Source: an uncultured Bacilli bacterium (lineage in GTDB: Bacteria > Bacillota_I > Bacilli_A > RF39 > UBA660). Taken from it: a stretch of 35,407 nucleotides of DNA. Of the stretch, positions 15,935 through 23,555 are shown one piece after another; the first letter of the stretch is position 1, and the number at the start of each line of letters is the position of its first letter. The notes below the pieces were generated by a model, which had not been told where the DNA came from, searched no databases, and saw nothing but the letters and a program-made list of their open reading frames with translations. The translations under genes and the position numbers were made by a program. The stretch lies in assembly GCA_905235045.1 (NCBI GenBank), contig CAJOJO010000004.1, positions 1 to 35,407 of the forward strand, read 5' to 3'.

Positions 15935-16736
15935 ATGAATTATTATAATGATATTAAGACATTATTAATTAATAATGAAATATATAACAAGGTAAAAGAT
16001 TACTCAAAAGAGCGTAATAGAGTTATAACTTATTTTGAAATTGGAAGATTGTTAAATGAAGCTGGTAAACATTATGGTGTTGATATAATAGGTGAATACT
16101 CAAATAAATTAGTGCTTGAAGTAAATAAAAAATATAATAAAAGAACATTATTTAGAATGCGCCAATTTTACAAATTATTTAGTAATGAAAAAGTGTCCAC
16201 AGCGTGGACACAATTAACTTGGAGTCACGTAAGATTATTATTTAGCTTCGGTATTGAAAAAATTAATTATTATATAAATGTTTCTATAGAAAGAAATCTT
16301 TCGGTAAAAGAATTAGAATATATAATAAAGTCAAATGAGTATGAAAGATTGCCAAATAAAACGAAGAAAAAAATAATACAAAATAAAAATATTGGTATAA
16401 CTGATTTAGTAAAAGATCCGATAATAATTAGGAATAATAAGAATTATGAAATAATATCAGAGAATATTTTACAAAGATTAATACTAGAAGATATATCATC
16501 CTTTTTAAAACAATTAGGTAATGGTTTTACTTTTATTGATAATGAATTTAAAATAAAAATAGGTGATAGATATAACTATATAGATTTACTTTTACATGAA
16601 TTATATTGATAAAAATATAAAAACAATTGAAGAAGATAAAACAATAGGTATAATTCTTTGTAAAGAAGGTAATGAACTTGTTATGGAATATTGTAGTGAT
16701 AATAGAATATTTAATGCTACTTATTTATGTGTGTAA
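15935..16736 (+). pseudogene. DUF1016/YhcG-family nuclease, broken by internal deletion
   Basis: The N-terminal part matches the DUF1016 N-terminal domain (YFEIGRLLNEAG, YNKRTLFRMRQFYKLF, LTWSHVRLLFSF) and reaches the start of the PDDEXK nuclease domain (YNYIDLLL). The frame then ends at 16609. The next frame, from about 16596, carries the family's C-terminal piece: MNYIDKNIKTIEEDKTIG, IILCKEGNELVMEYCSD, then a stop at 16734-16736. The segment between, which should hold the ELK catalytic residues, is absent, so a deletion that also shifted the frame removed the active site. A good AGGAGG site remains. A truncated 224-residue protein may still be made. Confidence 0.85.
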
Positions 16737-16747
16737 ACATATAGAAC

Positions 16748-16776
16748 TTGATTATCAAACAAATGTTTGATATAAT
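16748..16776 (+). promoter_or_regulatory. recX promoter with LexA-like palindrome
   Basis: TTGATT (16748-16753), a 17-bp spacer, and TATAAT (16771-16776). The spacer holds TATCAAACA-AA-TGTTTGATA (16753-16772), a perfect inverted repeat with 9-bp arms. The core, CAAAC-N4-GTTTG, has the geometry of the Gram-positive LexA box (GAAC-N4-GTTC) with altered outer bases. SOS control of recX is well known in other bacteria. Confidence 0.85.
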
Positions 16777-16791
16777 AAATATGGTGATATC

Positions 16792-17538
16792 ATGAAAATA
16801 GAAAAGATAACTAAAAAAGCTGGTAATAAATATTTATTAGAATTAGATAATAAAGATAAAATAAAAACTTATGATGAAGTTATTTTAAAGTATGGCTTAC
16901 TTTTTCATAAAGAAATAGATAATGATACTTTAGAAAAAATAATAAATGAAAATAATTATTATGATATCTATGATAAAGTATTAAAATATATAAATACTAA
17001 AATGCGTAGTGAATATGAAGTAAGAGAGTATTTAAAAAAACAAGAATATAATGATATTGATAATTTAATAAATGATTTAAAAAATAAGAAACTTATTAAT
17101 GATCAACTATTTTTAAAATCATATATTAATGATAAAATACTTCTTACTTTAGATGGACCAGATAAAATAAAAAATGATTTATTAAAACATAATATCGAAG
17201 AAAGTTTAATTAATAAAGAATTAGAAATATTTAATAGTGAAATAATAACTGAAAGATTAAAAAAAATAATTGATAAAAAAATAAAGCTAAATAAAAAACC
17301 ATTATATATATTTAAACAAAAAATGTTAGCTTATTTAATTAATTTAGGATATAGTAAAGAAGATATATTAAGTGTATTAGATAATTATAAAATAAATGAA
17401 GAAGAATTAATCAAAAAAGATTATGATATTTTATATAAAAAACTATCTAAAAAATACGAAGGCAATCAATTAGATTACCAAATAAAAAATAAACTATACC
17501 AAAAAGGGTATAGTATGGATTCAATTAATAATTTATAA
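16792..17538 (+). CDS. recX: Regulatory protein RecX
   Basis: Modulator of RecA filaments. The 248-residue protein is built of repeated three-helix modules: YINTKMRSEYEVREYLKK, then LINDLKNKKLINDQLFLKSY and further copies ending in YQKGYSMDSI. A short N-terminal beta-rich segment (MKIEKITKKAGNKYLLEL) is typical of Bacilli RecX. The start has GGTGAT at 16783-16788. Transcription is probably SOS-regulated through the palindrome in its promoter. It ends at a symmetrical terminator shared with the convergent gene on the minus strand. recA is not in the window. Confidence 0.92.
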   Translation: MKIEKITKKAGNKYLLELDNKDKIKTYDEVILKYGLLFHKEIDNDTLEKIINENNYYDIYDKVLKYINTKMRSEYEVREYLKKQEYNDIDNLINDLKNKKLINDQLFLKSYINDKILLTLDGPDKIKNDLLKHNIEESLINKELEIFNSEIITERLKKIIDKKIKLNKKPLYIFKQKMLAYLINLGYSKEDILSVLDNYKINEEELIKKDYDILYKKLSKKYEGNQLDYQIKNKLYQKGYSMDSINNL

Positions 17539-17560
17539 AAAAGACTAATTAGTCTTTTTT
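17537..17560. terminator. Bidirectional terminator between recX and the convergent gene
   Basis: A perfect 24-bp palindrome: AAAAAAGACTAA followed by its complement. It can end transcripts from both sides. Confidence 0.9.
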
Positions 17561-17587
17561 TAGTAAGGTAAATTTTTAATCTTTAGT

Positions 17588-18022
17588 CTAATGTTTATTA
17601 AGTTTATGCTCAAAAATAATCTCCCAATTACCAATTCCATATTTTAAATCATTATGAATATAAAATAATAAATTACCATATATTTTGATAAAAAAATCAT
17701 AACGTTTTTCAAAGTGTTTTAGATATTCATCTTCTAGTAACAAAATTGTATTACCTAATAGAATAATTTCATTTTTATTAACGACATCATGAAAGTTAAC
17801 AAATTCTTCATTATCATCACTATGTTCAATTTCAAAATTATCAAGTAAAAATGCAAATTGGTTATTTTTTTTATGAATAGCTATTGATCTTTCAAATACA
17901 TCCAAATCAATCGCAACAAATCCATCACATTTATTTTCATATAAAAGATATAAATTTAATAAATCTTCTTTACTTAAACTAAGTTCTTTTTTCTTAGTAT
18001 TAAAATCAACTATTTTACTCAT
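17588..18022 (-). CDS. Unknown acidic protein
   Basis: A 144-residue soluble protein that I do not recognise. It opens MSKIVDFNTKKKELSLSKE, then a helical segment (DLLNLYLLYENKCDGFVAID), an acidic patch (EIEHSDDNEEF) and a C-terminal part rich in aromatic residues. There is no signal peptide or membrane helix. It is on the minus strand, preceded by AAGGA at a suitable distance, and convergent with recX. It follows tRNA-Ile and its terminator on the same strand. The full-length open frame and the ribosome site support a real gene. Confidence 0.65.
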   Translation of the reverse strand: MSKIVDFNTKKKELSLSKEDLLNLYLLYENKCDGFVAIDLDVFERSIAIHKKNNQFAFLLDNFEIEHSDDNEEFVNFHDVVNKNEIILLGNTILLLEDEYLKHFEKRYDFFIKIYGNLLFYIHNDLKYGIGNWEIIFEHKLNKH

Positions 18023-18043
18023 TAATATCCTTACATTCTATAA

Positions 18044-18069
18044 ATAAAAAAAATAGTCAATGACTATTT
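18044..18069 (-). terminator. Terminator after tRNA-Ile (minus strand)
   Basis: Read on the minus strand, AAATAGTC pairs with GACTATTT around a 3-nt loop and runs into a T tract. Confidence 0.8.
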
Positions 18070-18079
18070 ATAATCAAAA

Positions 18080-18156
<77 letters not shown>

Positions 18157-18169
18157 ATACGACTATTCA

Positions 18170-18198
18170 ATTATATAATATTTTATGCCTTTTGGCAA
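18170..18198 (-). promoter_or_regulatory. tRNA-Ile promoter (minus strand)
   Basis: On the minus strand, TTGCCA (18198-18193), a 17-bp spacer, and TATAAT (18175-18170), about 14 bp before the tRNA. Confidence 0.85.
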
Positions 18199-18227
18199 GC
18201 ATTTTTGACAAAATTTTTTTAACCAAT

Positions 18228-18247
18228 AAAAAAAGGGAATAAATCCC
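18228..18247 (-). terminator. Terminator of the YjcZ-like pair (minus strand)
   Basis: On the minus strand, GGGA pairs with TCCC around a 5-nt loop and is followed by seven T residues. The stem is short but G/C-rich for this DNA. Confidence 0.7.
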
Positions 18248-18250
18248 AAT

Positions 18251-18361
18251 TTAAATAAATGATTTAATAACAATGGCAAGTAAGATATATAAAATAACAA
18301 TAAATACAAAATTATTAGTTGTATTGCCATTATTTTCACTACAAGATTTAGAGCATGACAT
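18251..18361 (-). CDS. YjcZ-like small membrane protein, 36 residues
   Basis: A 36-codon frame on the minus strand with a perfect AGGAGGTGA ribosome site 5 nt before ATG. The protein has a Cys/Ser/Asn-rich head (MSCSKSCSENNGNTTN) and one hydrophobic helix (FVFIVILYILLAIVI). This resembles the YjcZ family of tiny Bacilli sporulation-associated membrane proteins, which have a polar head and a VVLFILL-type helix. It lies 22 nt after a second, similar gene and before a terminator. The function is not known. Confidence 0.7.
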   Translation of the reverse strand: MSCSKSCSENNGNTTNNFVFIVILYILLAIVIKSFI

Positions 18362-18383
18362 ATTATTCACCTCCTAATAAGAC

Positions 18384-18467
18384 TTAAATATAAGCCCCAA
18401 GTATAATAATTAAAAGAATAAATAATACTAATACAATTGCAGCGCCAGATACTCCAGTATTACACAT
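18384..18467 (-). CDS. YjcZ-like small membrane protein, 27 residues
   Basis: A 27-codon frame on the minus strand, preceded by AAGGAGGAATGC. It encodes MCNTGVSGAA followed by a helix with the VLVLFILLIII pattern, close to the YjcZ consensus of a short Gly/Ala-rich head plus hydrophobic helix. It is the first gene of a two-gene unit with 18251-18361. Upstream, the minus strand reads CATACAATA, which resembles the -10 of SigE/SigK sporulation promoters, but no convincing -35 is visible. Confidence 0.72.
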   Translation of the reverse strand: MCNTGVSGAAIVLVLFILLIIILGAYI

Positions 18468-18557
18468 AAAGCATTCCTCCTTTTTATTTCTTTTCACATT
18501 ATTGTATGGTAAAAATTGCTAATTGTGATGATTTATGACTAAAATTTTATAAATTTC

Positions 18558-18586
18558 TTGTTTTTTTTTAATATTTTTGATATTAT
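18558..18586 (+). promoter_or_regulatory. Promoter of PrsA-like gene, extended -10
   Basis: TTGTTT (18558-18563), a 17-bp spacer, and TATTAT (18581-18586) with an upstream TG (TGA-TATTAT). Confidence 0.65.
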
Positions 18587-18609
18587 ATTTATGTATAAGG
18601 AGGATATAT

Positions 18610-19701
18610 ATGGCAGAAAAAAAACAAACAAAAAAAGTAAGTAAAAAAGTTGAAGCACCTAAGAAGGAAAAAAAAGTAGAAGTAGTAAAAACTACTAAAA
18701 AAGAAAATAATTTTTGGAAAGAAAATTCAACTAATATTTTAATCGCAATTCTATGTTTATTATTAGTTGGTAATATCATTTTAGTTGTTATGGGACATAA
18801 AGTTAAATTAAAAGATGGACAAGAAGTAGTCGCAAGTATTGATGGTAAAGAATATACAGCAGAGGAATTATTTGATAGTTTAAAATCAAAACATGGCGTT
18901 GATACTTTAGTTTCATTAATTGATGCTGATATAGCTGATAAAGAATTATCTAAAGAAGAAAAAGAAGCAGCTAGAGCTGAAGCTAAAGACTATATTCAAC
19001 AAATCAAATCACAATACGAATCATCTGGCTATGAATGGGAAACTGTATTATCTCAATATGGTTATGAAAATGAAGATGCCTTAATCGATGAATATACAGT
19101 AACTGTTAAAACTGAAAAAGTTATTCAAAAAACAATAATGAATAATTTAACTAAAGATGAAATTAATAAATATTATAATGAAAAAATATATGGTAGCTAT
19201 ACAGCTAAACATATTCTAATTATTCCAGATACAACAACTGAAATGACTGATGAAGAAAAAGAAGAAGCTGAAAATCAAGCAAGAGCAACTGCTTTAGAAG
19301 TTATTGAAAAATATGCTAATGGTGAAAATTGGGCTGATTTAGTAAATGCTTATTCTGAAGATGAAGGTTCTAAAGAAAACGAAGGATTAGTTGAAAACTT
19401 TACTTATGGTGATGTAGATGAAGAATTCTTAAAAGCAACTGCTGCTTTAAAAAATGACGAATATACAACTGAACCAGTTAAATCACAATTTGGATATCAT
19501 GTTATTTTAAGAGTAAGTGCTACTGAAAAACCATCTTTAAAAGAAAAAGAAGATGAAATCAAAAAAGCATTAGTAGATGAAAAACTAAATAGTGATGTTG
19601 ATTTATACCAAAATACTCTAGTTAATATTCGTAAAAAATATAAATTAGATATTAAAGATACATTAATTAAAAATGCTTATGAAAAAAGTATAAATGGATA
19701 G
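18610..19701 (+). CDS. prsA: PrsA-like parvulin foldase, membrane-anchored
   Basis: Extracytoplasmic peptidyl-prolyl isomerase that helps exported proteins fold. A lysine-rich cytoplasmic N-terminus (residues 1-33) precedes one membrane segment (about 39-60). A SurA/PrsA-type helical chaperone part follows (VASIDGKEYTAEELF). The parvulin (PpiC) domain spans about 190-300 (YTAKHILI, then SEDEGSKENEGL, SQFGYHVILR). There is no lipobox cysteine, so it is a signal-anchored variant rather than the usual lipoprotein. The start at 18610 is chosen for its AAGGAGG site. The earlier in-frame ATG (18577) lies in the promoter. Confidence 0.9.
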   Translation: MAEKKQTKKVSKKVEAPKKEKKVEVVKTTKKENNFWKENSTNILIAILCLLLVGNIILVVMGHKVKLKDGQEVVASIDGKEYTAEELFDSLKSKHGVDTLVSLIDADIADKELSKEEKEAARAEAKDYIQQIKSQYESSGYEWETVLSQYGYENEDALIDEYTVTVKTEKVIQKTIMNNLTKDEINKYYNEKIYGSYTAKHILIIPDTTTEMTDEEKEEAENQARATALEVIEKYANGENWADLVNAYSEDEGSKENEGLVENFTYGDVDEEFLKATAALKNDEYTTEPVKSQFGYHVILRVSATEKPSLKEKEDEIKKALVDEKLNSDVDLYQNTLVNIRKKYKLDIKDTLIKNAYEKSING

Positions 19702-19720
19702 TTGAAACTATCCTTTTTTT
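19696..19720 (+). terminator. Terminator of PrsA-like gene
   Basis: GGATAGT pairs with ACTATCC around a TGAA loop, followed by seven T residues. It includes the stop codon. Confidence 0.92.
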
Positions 19721-19721
19721 C

Positions 19722-19749
19722 TTGACAAAAGCAAAAAAGATGCTATAAT
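19722..19749 (+). promoter_or_regulatory. Strong promoter of the 19773 gene
   Basis: A consensus TTGACA (19722-19727), a 16-bp spacer and an extended -10 TGC-TATAAT (19741-19749), among the strongest-looking promoters in the window. Confidence 0.88.
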
Positions 19750-19772
19750 CTATGTATATTGGAAGGTGTATT

Positions 19773-20093
19773 ATGGCAGATAATATCATAAGTGAAATAA
19801 TTGATATAGTTAATGAAGAATTTTATTTATTAGATATTGATTTTAATTCAGATTATTGTGAATTACTTTTTAAAGAAATATATCAAGGATTTCTTTCATC
19901 AAATAAAACATCTGAATTTCATGTTGAAATGCTTAATTTTGTAAAAAAATGTTTAGCTATAGTTGAGCGTGATAGAGAATATGATTATAAATTATTTTTA
20001 AATAATATTCATGATTTACCATTATCTTTTTTTAAAAAAGAAAAAATCATTGCTAATTTTGAAAAACAAATCGCAATAAAGAAAATAAGTTGA
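19773..20093 (+). CDS. Unknown small acidic protein
   Basis: A 106-residue soluble protein that I do not recognise. It looks mainly helical, with an acidic first half (MADNIISEIIDIVNEEFYLL) and a basic end (EKQIAIKKIS). There is no signal peptide or membrane helix. The start at 19773 has GGAAGGTG upstream; an in-frame ATG at 19752 has none. It has its own strong promoter. Its TGA stop overlaps the -35 box of the following T-box leader, and no terminator separates the two. Confidence 0.7.
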   Translation: MADNIISEIIDIVNEEFYLLDIDFNSDYCELLFKEIYQGFLSSNKTSEFHVEMLNFVKKCLAIVERDREYDYKLFLNNIHDLPLSFFKKEKIIANFEKQIAIKKIS

Positions 20094-20118
20094 CATTTAA
20101 CTATATTTTATATATACT
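20090..20118 (+). promoter_or_regulatory. Promoter of gatCAB-asnS T-box leader
   Basis: A consensus TTGACA (20090-20095), a 17-bp spacer, and TATACT (20113-20118). Confidence 0.85.
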
Positions 20119-20124
20119 TATTTT

Positions 20125-20336
20125 AGAAAAACATTGATAGAGAATAAGTAAAAATTACCTCTAATGGAAAGCGAGTTAGGTATGGTGGAAGCTAACACAT
20201 CTATGTAATTTTGAACAACCCTCTTGAGTTGCTTAAAAGCCGCACAAAGTGCGTTATCAAATAAAGTTTCACAAACAGTGATAATTAGGGTGGCACCACG
20301 GGTAAATCTCGTCCCTTGATTATACTGTTTTTTGTT
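20125..20336 (+). promoter_or_regulatory. T-box riboswitch, probably Asn-tRNA responsive
   Basis: A T-box leader that binds uncharged tRNA and allows read-through. The T-box core AGGGTGGCACCACGGG is at 20287-20302. The terminator form pairs the ACAGTGATAAT side (from 20274) with ATTATACTGT before a T run. The specifier region reads GAACAACCC (20213-20221): AAC (Asn, 20214-20216 or 20217-20219) fits asnS in the operon, while CAA (Gln, 20216-20218) is possible because GatCAB makes Gln-tRNA. I favour AAC, which is followed by the usual purine. Confidence 0.93.
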
Positions 20337-20353
20337 TTTATAGGAGGAATATT

Positions 20354-20650
20354 ATGGCAAAGTTTACAAAGGAAATGGTTAATGATTATGCTGATAAATT
20401 ATTAATTGGTTTAACTGAAGAAGAAAATAAAATGGTTTTAGATGAATTTGATATTATTGATAAAAATATCAATATAATAAATGAGATAGATAATTTAGAA
20501 CAAGTAGAACCAATGACGCATTGTTTAGATGATTTTGAAGCAAAATTTCAAGAAGATGAAGTAGAAAAATCAGTTGATATTGATGAATTATTAAATAATT
20601 GTGATTCACATATCAATGATGAAATTAAAGTTCCAAAGGTGGTGGAATAA
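20354..20650 (+). CDS. gatC: Aspartyl/glutamyl-tRNA amidotransferase subunit C
   Basis: Small subunit that tethers GatA to GatB in the GatCAB amidotransferase. The length of 98 residues is normal. GLTEEENKMVLDEFDIIDKN and VEPMTHCLDD are GatC-like, with the conserved 'ep..h' segment. It is the first gene after the T-box with an AGGAGGAAT site. Its stop overlaps the gatA start by one base (TAATG). Confidence 0.93.
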   Translation: MAKFTKEMVNDYADKLLIGLTEEENKMVLDEFDIIDKNINIINEIDNLEQVEPMTHCLDDFEAKFQEDEVEKSVDIDELLNNCDSHINDEIKVPKVVE

Positions 20651-22095
20651 TGGCATATATGGATAAAAGTATTATGGAAATACATGAAGCTTTAAAAAAC
20701 AATAAAGTAACTGTTAAAGAACTAATAAATGAATCTTTAGAAAAATCACAAAAATTACAAACTAAATGTAATGCTTTCGTAACTATTCTAGATGATGCAA
20801 AAGAAAGAGAAGTAACTGATTCTTTATTATCAGGTATACCTTATGGTATTAAAGATAATTATTCAACTAAAGGAATATTATCTACCGGATCATCAAATAC
20901 TTTAAAAAATTATGTTCCTTTCTTTACTGCTACTGCTATTTTAAATCTAGAAGCATCTGGAGCTATTCCCGTAAATAAAACTGTCATGGATGAATTTGGT
21001 ATGGGTGGAACTGGGACAACAGGTCATACAGGAATTGTAAAAAATCCTTGGGATACAACGAGAATGTGTGCGGGATCTAGTGCTGGTTCAGCTTGTGCCG
21101 TAGCAAGTGGTGTTTATCCTTTTGCAACTGGATCAGATACAGGTGATTCAATTAGAAAACCAGCTGCTTATTGTGGTGTAGTAGGCTATAAACCAACCTA
21201 TGGAATGATATCAAGATATGGCTTATTTCCTTTCGCATCTAGTTTAGATCATTGTGGGGTAATAACCCGTAATGTAATGGATGCTGCGATAGTTACAAAT
21301 AGTATGAAAGGAATTGATGAAAATGATATGACATCTTGGGATTCAAGTAATATTGATTTAACTAAATTTGTTGATACTAAAAATAAAAAACTTTGTTATA
21401 TTAAAGAAATTTGTGATATAAATAATTATCCTAATGCATCTAATGAATTAAAAGCCCACTTAAATAACTTTATGCACGTTATTGATAAATGTCGTGATAA
21501 CGGATTTATAATTGAAGAAGTATCAATTAACCAAAAACTATTAAATGCTATTGCTTCTACATATGTTGTTATATCATGTGCAGAAGCAACATCTAATATG
21601 TCTAATTTAACTGGTATTATTTTTGGTCCAAGAGGTGAAGGAAACAATTATATTGAAATGATGAAAGACTATCGTACAAAGGGTTTTTCTTCATTAATTA
21701 AAAGAAGATTTGTTATTGGCTCATATGTTTTACAAGCAGAAAATAAAGATCGTTATTTCTATAATTCATGTCGGGTAAGAAGATTAATTGTTGATGAATG
21801 GAAAAAACTATTTAAAACATATGATGCTGTTATTTTGCCAGTAGGTAGTGGACCAGCAAAAAAACTAGACTTTAATGATGACACCTTAGATAATAATACT
21901 AGTGTTTTAGAAGAACACTTACAAGTAGCTAACTTTGGTGGTTTTCCATCAATAACTATTCCTGATGGATTTATAAATGATTTACCAGTTGGTTTAAATA
22001 TTACTGGTAATTGTTATGATGATATAAATGTATTATCAATTGCTAACAAAATAGAAAGCTTAATGCCTTATAAAAATCAAACTAAGGAGGTGTAA
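20650..22095 (+). CDS. gatA: Aspartyl/glutamyl-tRNA amidotransferase subunit A
   Basis: Amidase subunit that releases ammonia from glutamine for Glu-tRNA(Gln) (and Asp-tRNA(Asn)) amidation. The Ser-cisSer-Lys triad region is intact: K68 in GIKDN, the GSSAGSA segment (about 143-148) and nucleophile S167. The signature around S167 reads SDTGDSIRKPA, with Asp where most bacteria have Gly. To my knowledge this form also occurs in mollicute GatA. The 481 residues are normal. It is coupled to gatC by a one-base overlap, and gatB follows after an AAGGAGGTG site. Confidence 0.96.
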   Translation: MAYMDKSIMEIHEALKNNKVTVKELINESLEKSQKLQTKCNAFVTILDDAKEREVTDSLLSGIPYGIKDNYSTKGILSTGSSNTLKNYVPFFTATAILNLEASGAIPVNKTVMDEFGMGGTGTTGHTGIVKNPWDTTRMCAGSSAGSACAVASGVYPFATGSDTGDSIRKPAAYCGVVGYKPTYGMISRYGLFPFASSLDHCGVITRNVMDAAIVTNSMKGIDENDMTSWDSSNIDLTKFVDTKNKKLCYIKEICDINNYPNASNELKAHLNNFMHVIDKCRDNGFIIEEVSINQKLLNAIASTYVVISCAEATSNMSNLTGIIFGPRGEGNNYIEMMKDYRTKGFSSLIKRRFVIGSYVLQAENKDRYFYNSCRVRRLIVDEWKKLFKTYDAVILPVGSGPAKKLDFNDDTLDNNTSVLEEHLQVANFGGFPSITIPDGFINDLPVGLNITGNCYDDINVLSIANKIESLMPYKNQTKEV

Positions 22096-22097
22096 AT

Positions 22098-23552
22098 ATG
22101 GAATATAAAGCAATAATTGGTCTTGAAATGCATTGTGAAATAAGTACTACAAATACTAAAGTATTTTCACGAGCAAAAAATTCATTTAGTGATATACCAA
22201 ATAGTAATATAAGACCAGTTGATATGGGATTTCCTGGTACACTTCCAGTAGTTAATAAAGAAGCCGTTAAAAAAGCTTTAATGGCGAGTATTATTTTAAA
22301 TTGTAAACAACCAGATTATATTTATTTTGAGAGAAAAAATTATTATTATCCTGATTTACCAAAAGGATACCAAATTACCCAAGAAACAAAACCTTGTCCA
22401 ATTGGTATATATGGTGAACTAGAATATGATCTAAATGGTGAATTTAAAATTGCTAAAATAAATAATATTCACTTAGAAGAAGATTCCGCTAGTACTGATC
22501 ACTATAGTACATTTTCTTGTATTGATTATAATCGAGCAGGTGTTCCTTTGCTTGAATTAGTAACTGAACCATGTTTTCATAGTGCGGATGAAGCCGTTGC
22601 TTTCTTAGAAACAATGCGAAGTATTTATAGATATGCCGGTATTTCTGAAGCAGATAGTAAAAAAGGTCAAGTAAGATGTGATGTTAATATATCGATTATG
22701 CCAATTGATAAAGAAGAAATAGTAGAAAACTATGGTGTAAAAGTAGAAATTAAAAATGTTAACTCTTTTAGTGGGGTTAAAGATGCAATAAACTACGAAA
22801 TTAAAAGGCAAATGGATTTAGCAAATGCTGGTAAAATAAATGAAATAGAACAAGAAACTAGAAGATGGGTTGAAGATGAGGGAATAACTAAAAGAATGCG
22901 TTCTAAAGTAGATGCAATTGATTATAAATACTTTGTTGAACCAAATATACCAAAAATAAAGCTAGATAAAGATTGGTTAGAAGAAATTAAAAATAGTATT
23001 CCATCTTTAGCTAACGAAAGAAAAAGTAGATATATTAAAGAATATGGTTTATCAAACTATGATGCAACTATCTTAGTTAAAGATAAAGAAATATCTGATT
23101 ATTATGAAGAAACATTAAAATATGATGTTGATCCTAAAATTACTTCTAATTGGATAACTAGCGTTATTTTAGGACATTTAAATAAACTTAATTTAGAAAT
23201 AAAAGATTTATTTATAAAACCAACTATGTTAGCTGATTTAATAAAATTAGTTAATAAAAATGAAATATCAACTAAACAAGCTAAAGAAGTATTAACAGAA
23301 TCTTTAGAAAATAATACTAATCCATTAGTGATTATTAAAGAAAAGAATATTAAACAAACAACTAACGTTGATGAAATATTAAATATTATTAATGAAGTAT
23401 TAGAAGAAAATCCTAGCGCTATTCAAACTTATAAAAGTGGCAGGGACAACATTGTTGATTACTTAGTTGGTCAAGTTATGAAAAAGACTAAAGGTACAGC
23501 TAATCCTAGTATCGCAAGAAGTAAAATGATTGAAGAAATAGAAAAGAGGTAA
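22098..23552 (+). CDS. gatB: Aspartyl/glutamyl-tRNA amidotransferase subunit B
   Basis: Kinase and tRNA-binding subunit that activates the Glu or Asp carried on tRNA and receives ammonia from GatA. The cradle domain has IGLEMHCEI, FPGTLPVVN, YYYPDLPKGYQI, HLEEDSA and DYNRAGVPLLELVTEP. The C-terminal helical and YqeY-like domain (about 330-484) includes LVGQVMKKTKGTANP. The length of 484 residues is normal. It lies 2 nt after gatA and 3 nt before asnS. Confidence 0.97.
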   Translation: MEYKAIIGLEMHCEISTTNTKVFSRAKNSFSDIPNSNIRPVDMGFPGTLPVVNKEAVKKALMASIILNCKQPDYIYFERKNYYYPDLPKGYQITQETKPCPIGIYGELEYDLNGEFKIAKINNIHLEEDSASTDHYSTFSCIDYNRAGVPLLELVTEPCFHSADEAVAFLETMRSIYRYAGISEADSKKGQVRCDVNISIMPIDKEEIVENYGVKVEIKNVNSFSGVKDAINYEIKRQMDLANAGKINEIEQETRRWVEDEGITKRMRSKVDAIDYKYFVEPNIPKIKLDKDWLEEIKNSIPSLANERKSRYIKEYGLSNYDATILVKDKEISDYYEETLKYDVDPKITSNWITSVILGHLNKLNLEIKDLFIKPTMLADLIKLVNKNEISTKQAKEVLTESLENNTNPLVIIKEKNIKQTTNVDEILNIINEVLEENPSAIQTYKSGRDNIVDYLVGQVMKKTKGTANPSIARSKMIEEIEKR

Positions 23553-23555
23553 CAT

